Shown here piece by piece: positions 17,605 through 25,583 of a stretch of DNA of 64,000 bases. This stretch comes from Nocardia veterana NBRC 100344 (GTDB lineage: Bacteria > Actinomycetota > Actinomycetes > Mycobacteriales > Mycobacteriaceae). The position numbers and the translations under genes are program-made. The DNA is taken from contig NZ_BAGM01000124.1 in assembly GCF_000308855.1 (NCBI RefSeq), forward strand, positions 1 through 64,000. Reading direction: 5' to 3'. How positions within the stretch are numbered: the stretch's first letter is position 1; each line of letters starts with the position of its first letter. Under the pieces are notes generated by a model that saw only the letters and a program-made list of their open reading frames with translations, made no database searches and was not told where the DNA came from.

Positions 17605-17691
17605 GTGGTCAACGGAATCATCGCGGTTGTCGGAACCCTCGCCTCGAACCTCGGCACGATCATCACGGGCCTGATCAACCTGCTGCTCTGA
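17605..17691 (+). CDS. 28-residue hydrophobic peptide
   Basis: A GTG-started reading frame of 28 codons preceded by GAAAGGA at 6-base spacing and followed 8 bases after its stop by a 9-bp GC stem. The product (VVNGIIAVVGTLASNLGTII then TGLINLLL) is very hydrophobic with regular small/polar residues (T, S, N, G), suggesting an amphipathic or membrane-spanning helix. No family is recognised. The good ribosome-binding site and private terminator argue that it is expressed; peptide size and composition recall small membrane-active or channel-forming peptides of mycolata, but that is a guess. Confidence 0.5.
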   Translation: MVNGIIAVVGTLASNLGTIITGLINLLL

Positions 17692-17699
17692 GCGATATC

Positions 17700-17733
17700 G
17701 GCCCCGGCACAGCCGAACGGACGCGCCGGGGCC
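17700..17733 (+). terminator. GC-rich hairpin terminator
   Basis: A 9-bp perfect stem GGCCCCGGC / GCCGGGGCC with a 16-base loop, without a long T-run. It lies between the 28-residue peptide gene and the convergent ROK gene. Confidence 0.6.
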
Positions 17734-17789
17734 TGCCGCTTCCCTCGGCACCAGGACGCATCGGCCCGGATCGGCGGAACGCGAAAGCC

Positions 17790-18716
17790 TCACTCGGTGG
17801 CCAGCGCCGCCGCGCCCACCAGGGTGGCGCCCGCGGTGATCGGTGATTTCAGTACCCGCAGGTCGCGGATGAAGCCGAGACGCGCATGCTTGTCCACTGC
17901 CGCGAGCAGCGGATCCCAGAGCGGAGCTCCGGATTCGGCGAAGCCGCCGCCGATCACCACCCGATCGATGTCCAGCGTCGCGGCCGCCGACGAAATAGCC
18001 TGTCCCAGTGCGGTTCCCGCGCGCGCCAGCGCCGCCGAGGCGATCGGGTCACCGGCTGCGGCGGACCGGGCCAGATCCACTCCGGAGGCACCCTGCCAGC
18101 CTTGTTCGCGCGCCCAGCGGACCGACGACATACCGCTCGCAACGGCCTCCACACAGCCGACTCCGCCGCAGGCACACGGCACATCCCACCCCGGCACCAC
18201 GATATGTCCGACGTGACCGGCATTTCCGGTCCGCCCGACCACGACCCGGCCGTCACTGACGATGCCGCCGCCGATGCCGGAGGAGACCGTCATCGCCAGA
18301 CCCGAACGCACACCGCGCAAGCCACCGACTCGATACTCGGCCAACGCCAACGCGGCGCCATCGATGGCGAATCGGATATCGGCGCGCGGGAACAGCTCCC
18401 GGACGGCGGCCACGATCGGAAAGCCCGCCCGCCACTCCGGGATGTTCAACGGGGCGGTCGTCCCCGCATGCACGTCGACCGGACCCGCTGCCGCGATACC
18501 GAGCGCCGACACCTCGAATCCGGCACCGCCCGCAGCCGTGACCACCTCTGCCAGAAGCCCCCGGCAAACCTCCCACACCCCGCTCGCCGGCACCTCGGCC
18601 CGGCGGATATGCCGTAGGGGCAGCGAATCCGACTCCGCGGTGGGGCGGGCGTCCCGATTCGGTGATACCGCCGCCGCGAACTTGGTGGCACCGATATCCA
18701 GCGCGAGCACTCCCAC
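17790..18716 (-). CDS. ROK-family sugar kinase
   Basis: A 308-residue ROK protein. Motifs are the phosphate loop LALDIGATKFAAAV at the N-terminus, AIDGAALALAEYRVGG with the catalytic Asp, SSGIGGGIV, and the zinc motif CACGGVGCVEAVASG. It probably phosphorylates a hexose such as glucose. The GTG at 18716 is chosen because it gives the family N-terminus and has AGAAGG 10 bases upstream; the frame stays open to a GTG at 18791 without a site. The H37Rv gene in this place (Rv0485) is, from memory, a ROK protein with an N-terminal HTH; no HTH is seen here, so this reads as a kinase rather than a repressor. Confidence 0.82.
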   Translation of the reverse strand: MGVLALDIGATKFAAAVSPNRDARPTAESDSLPLRHIRRAEVPASGVWEVCRGLLAEVVTAAGGAGFEVSALGIAAAGPVDVHAGTTAPLNIPEWRAGFPIVAAVRELFPRADIRFAIDGAALALAEYRVGGLRGVRSGLAMTVSSGIGGGIVSDGRVVVGRTGNAGHVGHIVVPGWDVPCACGGVGCVEAVASGMSSVRWAREQGWQGASGVDLARSAAAGDPIASAALARAGTALGQAISSAAATLDIDRVVIGGGFAESGAPLWDPLLAAVDKHARLGFIRDLRVLKSPITAGATLVGAAALATE

Positions 18717-18801
18717 GTCGACACCGCCTTCTCGGACATCCAGCTCGGGCGCGGTGAACGCTACCGCGTCGGGCGCGCTCGAGCATCGCACCCGCGGCCG
18801 C

Positions 18802-19305
18802 TCAGGAGTCCTCGGTGTCCACCAGATGTTCGAAGGCGCGCAGATTCTTCAACGACTCGCCGCGCGAGACCCGCCACTTCCATTCGCGCCGAATGGATTC
18901 CGCGAAACCGAGCTCCAGCAGAACATTGAAATCGCCGTCGACGGCTTCGAGGATCTGACCGAAGACGCGATCCAGTTCGTCCGGCGTGACGGCGTGCGTG
19001 GCGATGCGCCCGACCAGGTAGATGTCGCCGACGCGATCCAGCGTGTAAGCCACCCCGTAGAGGCGACGGTTGCGGCGCAACAGATATTTGTACACACCCT
19101 CGAAGTTCTCGTCGGGCTTGCGGCAGACGAAACATTCGAACCGGACGCCGTGCTTGCCGACGGTCAACATCACCGTCGTCTTCAGCTTCCGCTCACCGGG
19201 CAACACCACGACGAAGGTATCGACACCCTCACGGGTGTAATCGATCTCCCGCTCGCGGACGGTGTCGTCGATCAACTGCGCGGTCTCGGCGATGGTGTCA
19301 CTCAC
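18802..19305 (-). CDS. YbjN-domain protein (Rv0487-like)
   Basis: A 167-residue YbjN/T3SS-chaperone-fold protein. Typical pieces are TFVVVLPGERKLKTTVML, VRFECFVCRKPDENFEGVYKYLL and DIYLVGRIATHAVTPDELDRVF. The function is unknown; in mycobacteria the homologue lies directly after mshA as here. Its GTG start overlaps the mshA stop by 4 bases (GTGA) and has GGGAG 10 bases upstream, so the two are translationally coupled and may work together. Confidence 0.87.
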   Translation of the reverse strand: MSDTIAETAQLIDDTVREREIDYTREGVDTFVVVLPGERKLKTTVMLTVGKHGVRFECFVCRKPDENFEGVYKYLLRRNRRLYGVAYTLDRVGDIYLVGRIATHAVTPDELDRVFGQILEAVDGDFNVLLELGFAESIRREWKWRVSRGESLKNLRAFEHLVDTEDS

Positions 19306-20654
19306 CGGCGTACCACTCCCATCCGGCGCCGCCACAGCGCCCGCGACCTGGCCTGACTGCCCTCTGTCAGCAACGTACCCGGCATCCGCGACCGCACACC
19401 TCGCTGTCCGCTCACAGCCTCGGCGTAGCAGTCCAGCAAGCCCTCGGCGGTGTGTTCCCAGGAGAATCCGGCCGCATGGTCCACAGCGGCGGCCCCCATC
19501 CGGCGCAGCCGCTCCGGATCGTCGAGTAGAGCGCGTAACGCCGCCGCCCACTCGTCGGCCCGATGCCCCGACACCAACGTGCCCGAAACCCCGTCCCGCA
19601 CAGCGGTACTCAAGCCGCCGACATCGGCGGCCAGTACCGGGGTGCCACTGGCCTGCGCCTCGATCGCGACCAACCCGAACGATTCGTTGTAGCTGGGCAC
19701 CGCGACCAGATCCGCCGCCCGATACACCTGGACCAGGCGATGCGGCGGCTGCGGCGGCAGGAAGGTCACCCGCTCGGAGATGCCGAGTGTGGCGGCCAAT
19801 TCGATCAGGGCGTCGGGCCGCTCCAGACCGGTACCGGACGGGCCGCCGACGATCAGCACCCGCAGCTTCCGATCCGGCTCGGCGCGCAACACCTCCGCGG
19901 CCGCGAATATCAGCACATCCGGCGCCTTCAACGGCTGGATCCGGCCGACGAAGGCGACCACCTGCTCATCGGGCGCGATCCCGAATTCGGCCCGCGCCGC
20001 AGCGCGATCACCGGGACGGTAGCGGGCCAGATCCGCGCCGGGCGGCACCACATCGATGCGATCCGAATCCGCGCCGTACAGTTCGACCAGCTGGCGGGCC
20101 TCCTCGGCGGTATTGGCGACCAGCCGATCCGATTCCGCGATGATCTGCTTCTCCCCCACCACCCGCGACAGCGGCTCCGGCGTATCGCCCTCGGCCAGGA
20201 AGGCGTTCTTCACCGCCGCCAGGGTGTGCGCGGTATGCACCAGCGGCACCCGCCAGCGGTCCCGGGCCAGCCATCCGACCTGTCCCGACAACCAGTAGTG
20301 GGAATGGATCAGGTCGTAGTAACCCGGCTGCTGGCGGGCCTCCTGACGCAGCACCTCCGCCGCGAAGGGACACAACTGGGTCGGCAGATCGTGCTTGTCC
20401 AAACCCTCGAACGGGCCGGCCACCACGTGCCGCACCAACACCCCCGGCGCGGCCTCGACCACTGGCTCATCGTTCGACGACGTCGCTCGGGTGAAGATCT
20501 CCACCTCCACGCCCCGGCGCGCCAGCTGGACCGCCGACTGCAGCACGTAGACGTTCATTCCGCCCGCATCGCCGGTACCCGGCTGCGCGAGCGGAGAGGT
20601 GTGCACCGACAACACCGCGATCCGATGCGGACGTTGTTCCGGGCGATAACTCAC
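19302..20654 (-). CDS. mshA: D-inositol-3-phosphate glycosyltransferase (mycothiol synthesis)
   Basis: GT-B fold, GT4-family enzyme of 450 residues that transfers N-acetylglucosamine from UDP-GlcNAc to 1-L-myo-inositol-1-phosphate, the first step of mycothiol synthesis. The acceptor-side motifs PGTGDAGGMNVYVLQ (residues 25-39) and HSHYWLSGQVG, the KNAFLAEGDTPEP segment, and the donor-side motif VPSYNESFGLVAIEAQASG are all present. The start is GTG with GGAG only 3 bases upstream, so expression may be weak or leaderless. It is followed by the overlapping YbjN gene. The enzyme marks the organism as a mycothiol producer. Confidence 0.96.
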   Translation of the reverse strand: MSYRPEQRPHRIAVLSVHTSPLAQPGTGDAGGMNVYVLQSAVQLARRGVEVEIFTRATSSNDEPVVEAAPGVLVRHVVAGPFEGLDKHDLPTQLCPFAAEVLRQEARQQPGYYDLIHSHYWLSGQVGWLARDRWRVPLVHTAHTLAAVKNAFLAEGDTPEPLSRVVGEKQIIAESDRLVANTAEEARQLVELYGADSDRIDVVPPGADLARYRPGDRAAARAEFGIAPDEQVVAFVGRIQPLKAPDVLIFAAAEVLRAEPDRKLRVLIVGGPSGTGLERPDALIELAATLGISERVTFLPPQPPHRLVQVYRAADLVAVPSYNESFGLVAIEAQASGTPVLAADVGGLSTAVRDGVSGTLVSGHRADEWAAALRALLDDPERLRRMGAAAVDHAAGFSWEHTAEGLLDCYAEAVSGQRGVRSRMPGTLLTEGSQARSRALWRRRMGVVRR

Positions 20655-20816
20655 ACACTCCAGTGTGCACGCACAGGTCTCCGGGGCGGCACGCGCTCCG
20701 TCGACGAGTGAGCGCTCTCACAGTGCCGTCGACGGCCCCTCGCCGCGGCGGATCTCGGCGTTCGTCGAGATCCAGCGGGAGAGCTCCGCGGTGCTCGAGG
20801 GGACCAGTTCCGGGAA

Positions 20817-21641
20817 TCAGTTCAGCGAGTCGACGAATTCGGTGAGTTCGGCGGCGAAGCGGTCCGGGTCCTCCACGAACAGGCCGTGCTGGGCGCCCTC
20901 CCAGTACGAGGTGCGGGCGGTCGGCGCCTGGGCGGCAATGTAGCGGCCGTTGTCCACGGGGACGACCGGGTCCGCGGTCCCGTGCATGACGAACACCGGA
21001 ACATCCAGGGCGCGAAGGGTTTCCGTGTTGTCCACGGTGCGGTAGAACAGCGCTTTGCGGACCCGGGGCGGGGTGGCCAGACTGCCGCCGAACAGGCGCT
21101 GGGCATCCTCGCCCTTGTCCCGGCCGGGGCCGGTGTTGGCGTTGCCGAAGGCGGCGAACCCGCGCATCGCCCAGCCCGCACTCTCCTCGAAGACGTCGGG
21201 AATCGCCTGCTGCATCGCCGGGCCCGGCTGGGCGCCCGCCACCTCGCGGCCGATACCGGCCTGCGATCCGCAGTAGACGACCCCGGCCAGGGCGCCGGTA
21301 CCGTAGGCGGTCAGATAGTCGCTGAGCACGATGCCGCCGTAGGACCAGCCCAGCAACACCGCGCCGGCGGAAATACTCTCCGCCGCCAGCACCGCGGCCA
21401 CATCGGCGGCCCAGTTCGCGGGATCGTCGTATCCCTGCTCGGGGGCATCGGAGTACCCGTGCCCGCGCAGATCCACGGCGATCACCCGGAAGCGCTCGGC
21501 CAGAATCTCCGCCGCCCGACCCCAACACCGCAACGTGCCCGCCCAGCCGTGCAACAACACCAGCGGCCGTCCCTGCTCCGGCCCCGAGACCCGATACACG
21601 ATGGTGGTGCCGTCCTTGCTGACTACTTCCCGAATCGCCAT
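20817..21641 (-). CDS. alpha/beta hydrolase
   Basis: A 274-residue alpha/beta hydrolase with oxyanion region LVLLHGWAGTLRCW (28-41), VIAVDLRGHGYSD, nucleophile elbow LLGWSYGGIV (S100), Asp in MHGTADPVVP and His in EGAQHGLFVEDP. It resembles the non-haem chloroperoxidase/epoxide-hydrolase branch of the family; the substrate is unknown. The ATG at 21641 has TAGCCT 7 bases upstream and no Shine-Dalgarno; an ATG nine codons earlier is the alternative. It is divergent from the SDR gene across a tandem repeat. Confidence 0.85.
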   Translation of the reverse strand: MAIREVVSKDGTTIVYRVSGPEQGRPLVLLHGWAGTLRCWGRAAEILAERFRVIAVDLRGHGYSDAPEQGYDDPANWAADVAAVLAAESISAGAVLLGWSYGGIVLSDYLTAYGTGALAGVVYCGSQAGIGREVAGAQPGPAMQQAIPDVFEESAGWAMRGFAAFGNANTGPGRDKGEDAQRLFGGSLATPPRVRKALFYRTVDNTETLRALDVPVFVMHGTADPVVPVDNGRYIAAQAPTARTSYWEGAQHGLFVEDPDRFAAELTEFVDSLN

Positions 21642-21648
21642 GTTCGCC

Positions 21649-21654
21649 AGGCTA
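21649..21654 (-). promoter_or_regulatory. -10 element of the alpha/beta hydrolase
   Basis: TAGCCT on the minus strand, 7 bases before the ATG at 21641; consistent with a leaderless mRNA. Confidence 0.4.
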
Positions 21655-21690
21655 ACGGTCGGCGACATGGGCACGTCGCGGCCGGTAGCT

Positions 21691-21833
21691 CCGATGGCGA
21701 TGTCCGCACGCCCCTGCGCGGTTACGCAAGCTGCCGTCTCCGGGCCGTGCTCCCACCGCTGTGCCGATGGCGGTGTCCGCACACCCCTGCGCGGTTACGC
21801 AAGCTGCCGTCTCCGGGCCGTGCTCCCACCGCT
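21691..21833. repeat. 70-bp tandem direct repeat, two copies
   Basis: Copy 1 (21691-21760) and copy 2 (21764-21833) agree at 68 of 70 positions by eye, with a 3-base junction (period 73). Each copy contains GCGCGGTTACGCAAGCTGCC. The repeat fills the intergenic space between divergent hydrolase and SDR genes, and copy 2 touches the SDR -10 element (TAGGCT, 21833-21838). Confidence 0.9.
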
Positions 21834-21845
21834 AGGCTCGGGCGC

Positions 21846-22586
21846 ATGAGCACTCGTCATGCCGTCGTCACCGGAGCGAGCTCGGGAATCGGCGAAGCGA
21901 CCGCCCGTGAGCTCGCGAAGCAGGGCTATCACGTGTATGTGGGGGCGCGCCGGGTGGATCGGCTGCGGGCACTGGCCGACGAGATCGGCGGTACCGCAAT
22001 CGAACTCGACGTCACCGACGAGGATTCGGTGCGGCGGTTCACCGATGCGGTCGAGCGGGTCGACGTGCTGGTCAACAATGCCGGCGGGGCCAAGGGCCTG
22101 GCTCCGGTCGCGGAGGCCGACCTCGACGACTGGCGCTGGATGTGGGAAACCAACGTGCTGGGCACGTTGCGCGTCACCAAGGCGCTGCTGCCGAAACTGA
22201 TCGACTCCGGCGACGGCCTGATCGTCACCATCACCTCGGTCGCGGCCTTCACCGCCTACGACAACGGCTCCGGCTACACCTCGGCCAAACACGCCCAGGC
22301 GGTGCTGCACCGCACGCTGCGCGGCGAGCTGCTCGGTAAGCCGGTGCGGCTCACCGAGATCGCACCGGGTGCGGTGGAGACCGAATTCTCCCTGGTCCGC
22401 TTCGCCGGCGATGCCGAGCGCGCGGCGAAGGTCTACGAGGGTATCGACCCGCTGGTGGCCGCCGATATCGCCGAAATCGTCGGCTTCGTCGCGAGCCGCC
22501 CCCCGCACGTCAACCTGGACACGATCGTCGTGAAGCCGCGCGACCAGGCCGATGCCGGCCGCTTCGCGCGCCGGACCGCACAGTGA
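21846..22586 (+). CDS. short-chain dehydrogenase/reductase (Rv0484c-like)
   Basis: A 246-residue classical SDR. The cofactor motif VVTGASSGIGEATAREL (residues 7-23), NNAGG at about 80, and the catalytic set S in ITSVAAFTAYDNGSGYTSAKHAQ with YxxxK are present, followed by APGAVETEF. The substrate is unknown; relatives act on 3-hydroxy acids or serine-like compounds. The ATG at 21846 has TAGGCT 7 bases upstream, a leaderless pattern. It converges with the L,D-transpeptidase gene, leaving a 10-base gap. Confidence 0.9.
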   Translation: MSTRHAVVTGASSGIGEATARELAKQGYHVYVGARRVDRLRALADEIGGTAIELDVTDEDSVRRFTDAVERVDVLVNNAGGAKGLAPVAEADLDDWRWMWETNVLGTLRVTKALLPKLIDSGDGLIVTITSVAAFTAYDNGSGYTSAKHAQAVLHRTLRGELLGKPVRLTEIAPGAVETEFSLVRFAGDAERAAKVYEGIDPLVAADIAEIVGFVASRPPHVNLDTIVVKPRDQADAGRFARRTAQ

Positions 22587-22596
22587 ACCGATCGAG

Positions 22597-23844
22597 CTAA
22601 CTTCCGCCGCGCACCGGGCCGGGCGGCACCGGCGTCGCCGACACGACCGGGGACGGCTGTCCGTGGAGGGCCGACATGGTCTTCCAGGTTTCCCAGTCGA
22701 TGGTCCAGTCGTAGATGTCGCCGTCGGCGGCGGACAGGGCGATGGACGTGCCGGTCACCTCGACCGGGTCGCCGTAGAGTGCCGTCGGGAAGTACTGCTG
22801 GGCGTCGCTGGTGCTCAGGTTGATGCAGCCGTTGGTGACGTTCGTATTGCCCTGTGCCGATGCCGATTCCGGGTTCGCGTGGATGAATTCGCCGTTGTTG
22901 GAGATGCGTACGGCCCAGCGTTCGCGAACGTTGGTGTAGTACGGCGGATTCGACATCAGGAAGTCCTCGTACTTCTCGGTCACCACGTGAATGCCCGAAC
23001 GAGTCACGTTCCGCGCCTCGTTGCCCTCGCCGTAACTGCACGGGAAGTCGAACAGCGTCGAACCGTCGCGGATCACCTGCACCCGGTGGCTGGGCGCGTA
23101 CCCCTTCACGATCTGACTGCGACCGATGGTGAACTGCGAGGACAGATCGGAATTGCCGTAGGCGCCGTCGCCGAGCTCGAGTCCGTACAGCTTCGCGGTG
23201 AAATGGACCGCCGTGCCCGGGGCCCAGTAGTTGCGTGGCCGCCAGTGCGCGCGGGAACCGCCGTTCTCGTCCGGCAACCAGGCCCAGCCACCCTCCGTCT
23301 CCGGCGTGGTGGTGACCGTCAGCGCCTTCTCGACCGCTTCCTTGTTCTCGATGTGCTTCTTGAACTGCAGAATGATCGGCGCCGCGATACCGACCTCCTG
23401 CCCGTCGCCGATATTGACGGTGGCGGGCACGGTCTGCTTGGGCGCGAGCGTGGTGAACTTGCCGTCGATCGGAACCGGCTTGCCGTCGGTGCCGACCGCG
23501 GTCCCCGACCAGGTGTAGGTGACGCCGTAGCCGAGCGGCTCGTTGATCGTGAAGCTGCTCTTGTCGGGCGACAGCGTGCCGGTGACCTGCTTGCCGTCCG
23601 GATTGGTCAGGGCCACCTGGTCGATGCGGCCGCTGGTGACGGTCACCGATATCGGGGCGACCGGGTTGATGTCGGCGGCGCCGTTACCGGGCTCGAATTT
23701 CACCTTCGCCACGGGTCCGGAATCCTTCGGCGCGGCCGTACCGCTCCCGCCGCCGTTGGAACATCCGGCCACCAGCGCGGCCACCGCCAGCTGGCCGGCC
23801 CCGACCAGTACGGCTCGGCGGCCGGTAATTCCTCGAATGCTCAC
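22597..23844 (-). CDS. lipoprotein L,D-transpeptidase (LprQ/LdtMt5-like)
   Basis: A 415-residue cell-wall enzyme making 3-3 peptidoglycan cross-links. The N-terminus has a twin-arginine-like GRRAVLVGAGQ and a lipobox LVAGC with lipidated C28, then two Ig-like domains (about 45-250) and a YkuD catalytic domain with H322 in FIHANPES and C340 in TNVTNGCINLS. The usual SHGC is NGC here, as I recall for Rv0483 (LdtMt5). A Trp/Gly/Pro-rich tail follows. The GTG at 23844 has TAAATT 7 bases upstream. It lies 63 bases downstream of murB on the same strand, and both act on peptidoglycan. Confidence 0.93.
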   Translation of the reverse strand: MSIRGITGRRAVLVGAGQLAVAALVAGCSNGGGSGTAAPKDSGPVAKVKFEPGNGAADINPVAPISVTVTSGRIDQVALTNPDGKQVTGTLSPDKSSFTINEPLGYGVTYTWSGTAVGTDGKPVPIDGKFTTLAPKQTVPATVNIGDGQEVGIAAPIILQFKKHIENKEAVEKALTVTTTPETEGGWAWLPDENGGSRAHWRPRNYWAPGTAVHFTAKLYGLELGDGAYGNSDLSSQFTIGRSQIVKGYAPSHRVQVIRDGSTLFDFPCSYGEGNEARNVTRSGIHVVTEKYEDFLMSNPPYYTNVRERWAVRISNNGEFIHANPESASAQGNTNVTNGCINLSTSDAQQYFPTALYGDPVEVTGTSIALSAADGDIYDWTIDWETWKTMSALHGQPSPVVSATPVPPGPVRGGS

Positions 23845-23851
23845 TTCCGCG

Positions 23852-23857
23852 AATTTA
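23852..23857 (-). promoter_or_regulatory. -10 element of the L,D-transpeptidase gene
   Basis: TAAATT on the minus strand, 7 bases before the GTG at 23844, suggests its own leaderless promoter besides read-through from murB. Confidence 0.5.
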
Positions 23858-23907
23858 CCGCGCGGCTCGGACCCGACGAACCGATCGAGACGTGGCGCCC
23901 GCCACCT

Positions 23908-25014
23908 CTACAGCTCGAGGCCGACCGTCACCGGCTCGGGTTCCAGGTGGATTCCGAAGCGCTGTTCCACACCGGCTCGGACCGTGCGGGCGAGCTCGAC
24001 CAGATCGGCGGCGGTGGCCGCACCCCTGTTGGTCAGGGCCAGCGTATGTTTCGTGGACAACCGGACCGGGGACTCCGGACCGGGGAATCCCTTGCCGAAA
24101 CCCGCACGCTCGATCAACCATCCCGCGGAGAACTTCACCCCGCCGACCGCAGGATAGGTCGGAATAGTGATATCTCCCACATGTTCCCGGATCGCCGCCG
24201 TCACCTCCGGCACCCGCTCGTCGGCGACCACCGGATTGGTGAAGAAGGAACCGGCACTCCAGGTGTCGTGATCGGCCGGGTCGAGCACCATGCCCTTACC
24301 GGCCCGCAGTCGCAGCACCGCGGCGCGCACGGCGGCGGCGGGGCGCGATTCACCCTCGGCCGCATCGAAGGCGCGGGCCAATTCCCCGTAGCGCAGCGGC
24401 GCGCTGGAACCGTCGGCACGGACCCCGAATTCCACCGCCAGCACCACGGCCCGATCGGAATGTTTGAGAATCGAGGTGCGGTAACCGAAGCCGAGCTCTT
24501 GCGGTGCGGCCCAACGGATTTCACCGCTGCGGCGATCCAGCAGGCGTACCCGGCGCAGCACCTGGGCCACCTCCACACCGTAGGCGCCGACGTTCTGCAC
24601 CGGCGTCGCCCCGGCGGAACCGGGGATGCCGGACAGACATTCCAGGCCGCCGAGACCGGCGGCGACCGTCGCCGCCACCACTCCGTCCCAGTCCGCACCC
24701 GCCTCGGCGGTGACCAGATCCGACCCGATCGCCACCTCGCCGGTGGCGATGCGGACCACGACCCCCTCGAAGCCCGCGTCGGCGACCAGCAGATTCGAAC
24801 CACCGGCGAGCAGCAGCACCGGAACCCCGGCAGCATCGAGGGTGCGCACCGTCGCGACGAGCGATTCGGTGGTGGTGCACTCGGCCACGGTCGCGGGACC
24901 GCCCACCCGCAGCGTGGTCAGCTCCGCCAGCGGCACGGCGTCCCGGACGCGCGCGCCGGTCGCGCTCAGCAACTCACGCACGTTGTCGAATGCCACCACT
25001 CGAGAAGTCTGCAC
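23908..25014 (-). CDS. murB: UDP-N-acetylenolpyruvoylglucosamine reductase
   Basis: FAD-dependent enzyme that reduces UDP-GlcNAc-enolpyruvate to UDP-MurNAc, the second step of peptidoglycan precursor synthesis. The 368-residue product has the FAD-binding pieces TTLRVGGPATVAE, LLLAGGSNLLVAD and ECLSGIPGSAGATPVQNVGA, the substrate-domain motif SAGSFFTNPVV with the catalytic Ser, and a C-terminal LTNRGAATAADLVELA. The GTG at 25014 matches mycobacterial length and has TACCGT 8 bases upstream. It is divergent from the DUF2505 gene, only 26 bases away. Confidence 0.95.
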   Translation of the reverse strand: MQTSRVVAFDNVRELLSATGARVRDAVPLAELTTLRVGGPATVAECTTTESLVATVRTLDAAGVPVLLLAGGSNLLVADAGFEGVVVRIATGEVAIGSDLVTAEAGADWDGVVAATVAAGLGGLECLSGIPGSAGATPVQNVGAYGVEVAQVLRRVRLLDRRSGEIRWAAPQELGFGYRTSILKHSDRAVVLAVEFGVRADGSSAPLRYGELARAFDAAEGESRPAAAVRAAVLRLRAGKGMVLDPADHDTWSAGSFFTNPVVADERVPEVTAAIREHVGDITIPTYPAVGGVKFSAGWLIERAGFGKGFPGPESPVRLSTKHTLALTNRGAATAADLVELARTVRAGVEQRFGIHLEPEPVTVGLEL

Positions 25015-25040
25015 ATCGAAAGACGGTAGCGTGTCACACC
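25015..25040. promoter_or_regulatory. 26-bp divergent leaderless promoter pair (murB / DUF2505)
   Basis: The two start codons are separated by 26 bases. The minus -10 TACCGT (25023-25028) and plus -10 TAGCGT (25027-25032) overlap by two bases; each lies 8 bases from its start codon. Neither gene has room for a leader. Confidence 0.6.
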
Positions 25041-25526
25041 ATGGCGACACCCCTGGCGTACACAGCTCACTACGCGCATCCCGCTGCCGCGGTGCGTGCG
25101 GCGCTCGCCGACGAGCAGTACTGGAAGGACCGCATCGCGGAGGTCGGTGGCCCCGGTGCGCGACTGGACGGGTTCACTGCCGACGGAGACCGGCTGCGCG
25201 CCGAGATGGTACAGACCATTCCCGCCTCGGAACTGCCCGCAGCGATCACCTCGGTGCGCCCGGGTGACCTGATCATCCCGCGCACGGAAACCTACGAGGG
25301 TTTCGCGGGCATCTTCGAAGCGCATGTCGAGGGCGCGCCGGCGAAGGTGCGCGGCACGGTGACCCTGACCGGGAACGACACCTCCGCACAGGCCGTCGTG
25401 GACGGGACGGTCGAGGTCGCGGTTCCGTTGTTCGGCAAGAAGATCGAGGCCGTCGTCGCGGAGAAGCTGCTCGAGCTGCTGGCCGCCGAAACCGATTTCA
25501 CCAACACCTGGATCTCGAATCACTGA
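25041..25526 (+). CDS. DUF2505-family protein, copy 1
   Basis: A 161-residue START/SRPBCC-like protein of the actinobacterial DUF2505 family (Rv0481c-like). It begins with AYTAHYAHPAAAVRAALADEQYW and ends with a helix VVAEKLLELLAAETDF, the expected long C-terminal helix over a beta-sheet that forms a hydrophobic pocket; ligand unknown. It is followed 57 bases later by a paralogue of similar length and layout (DYSARYPLHTTKEVYAALSD), pointing to a tandem duplication. Confidence 0.85.
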   Translation: MATPLAYTAHYAHPAAAVRAALADEQYWKDRIAEVGGPGARLDGFTADGDRLRAEMVQTIPASELPAAITSVRPGDLIIPRTETYEGFAGIFEAHVEGAPAKVRGTVTLTGNDTSAQAVVDGTVEVAVPLFGKKIEAVVAEKLLELLAAETDFTNTWISNH

Positions 25527-25569
25527 CCGGCGCGACCGGGCGAGCGATCGGGCGCCGAGCGGCGACCAG

Positions 25570-25575
25570 TAACCT
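25570..25575 (+). promoter_or_regulatory. -10 element of second DUF2505 gene
   Basis: TAACCT, 8 bases before the ATG at 25584; no Shine-Dalgarno, so a separate leaderless promoter is likely. Confidence 0.45.
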
Positions 25576-25583
25576 GGTCCCCC

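Noticed and set aside
22552..25029. 825-codon open frame on the plus strand opposite the L,D-transpeptidase and murB genes
   Set aside because: It is antisense to two well-identified genes, its product is His/Arg/Gly-rich low-complexity sequence, and long antisense frames are expected at this GC content.
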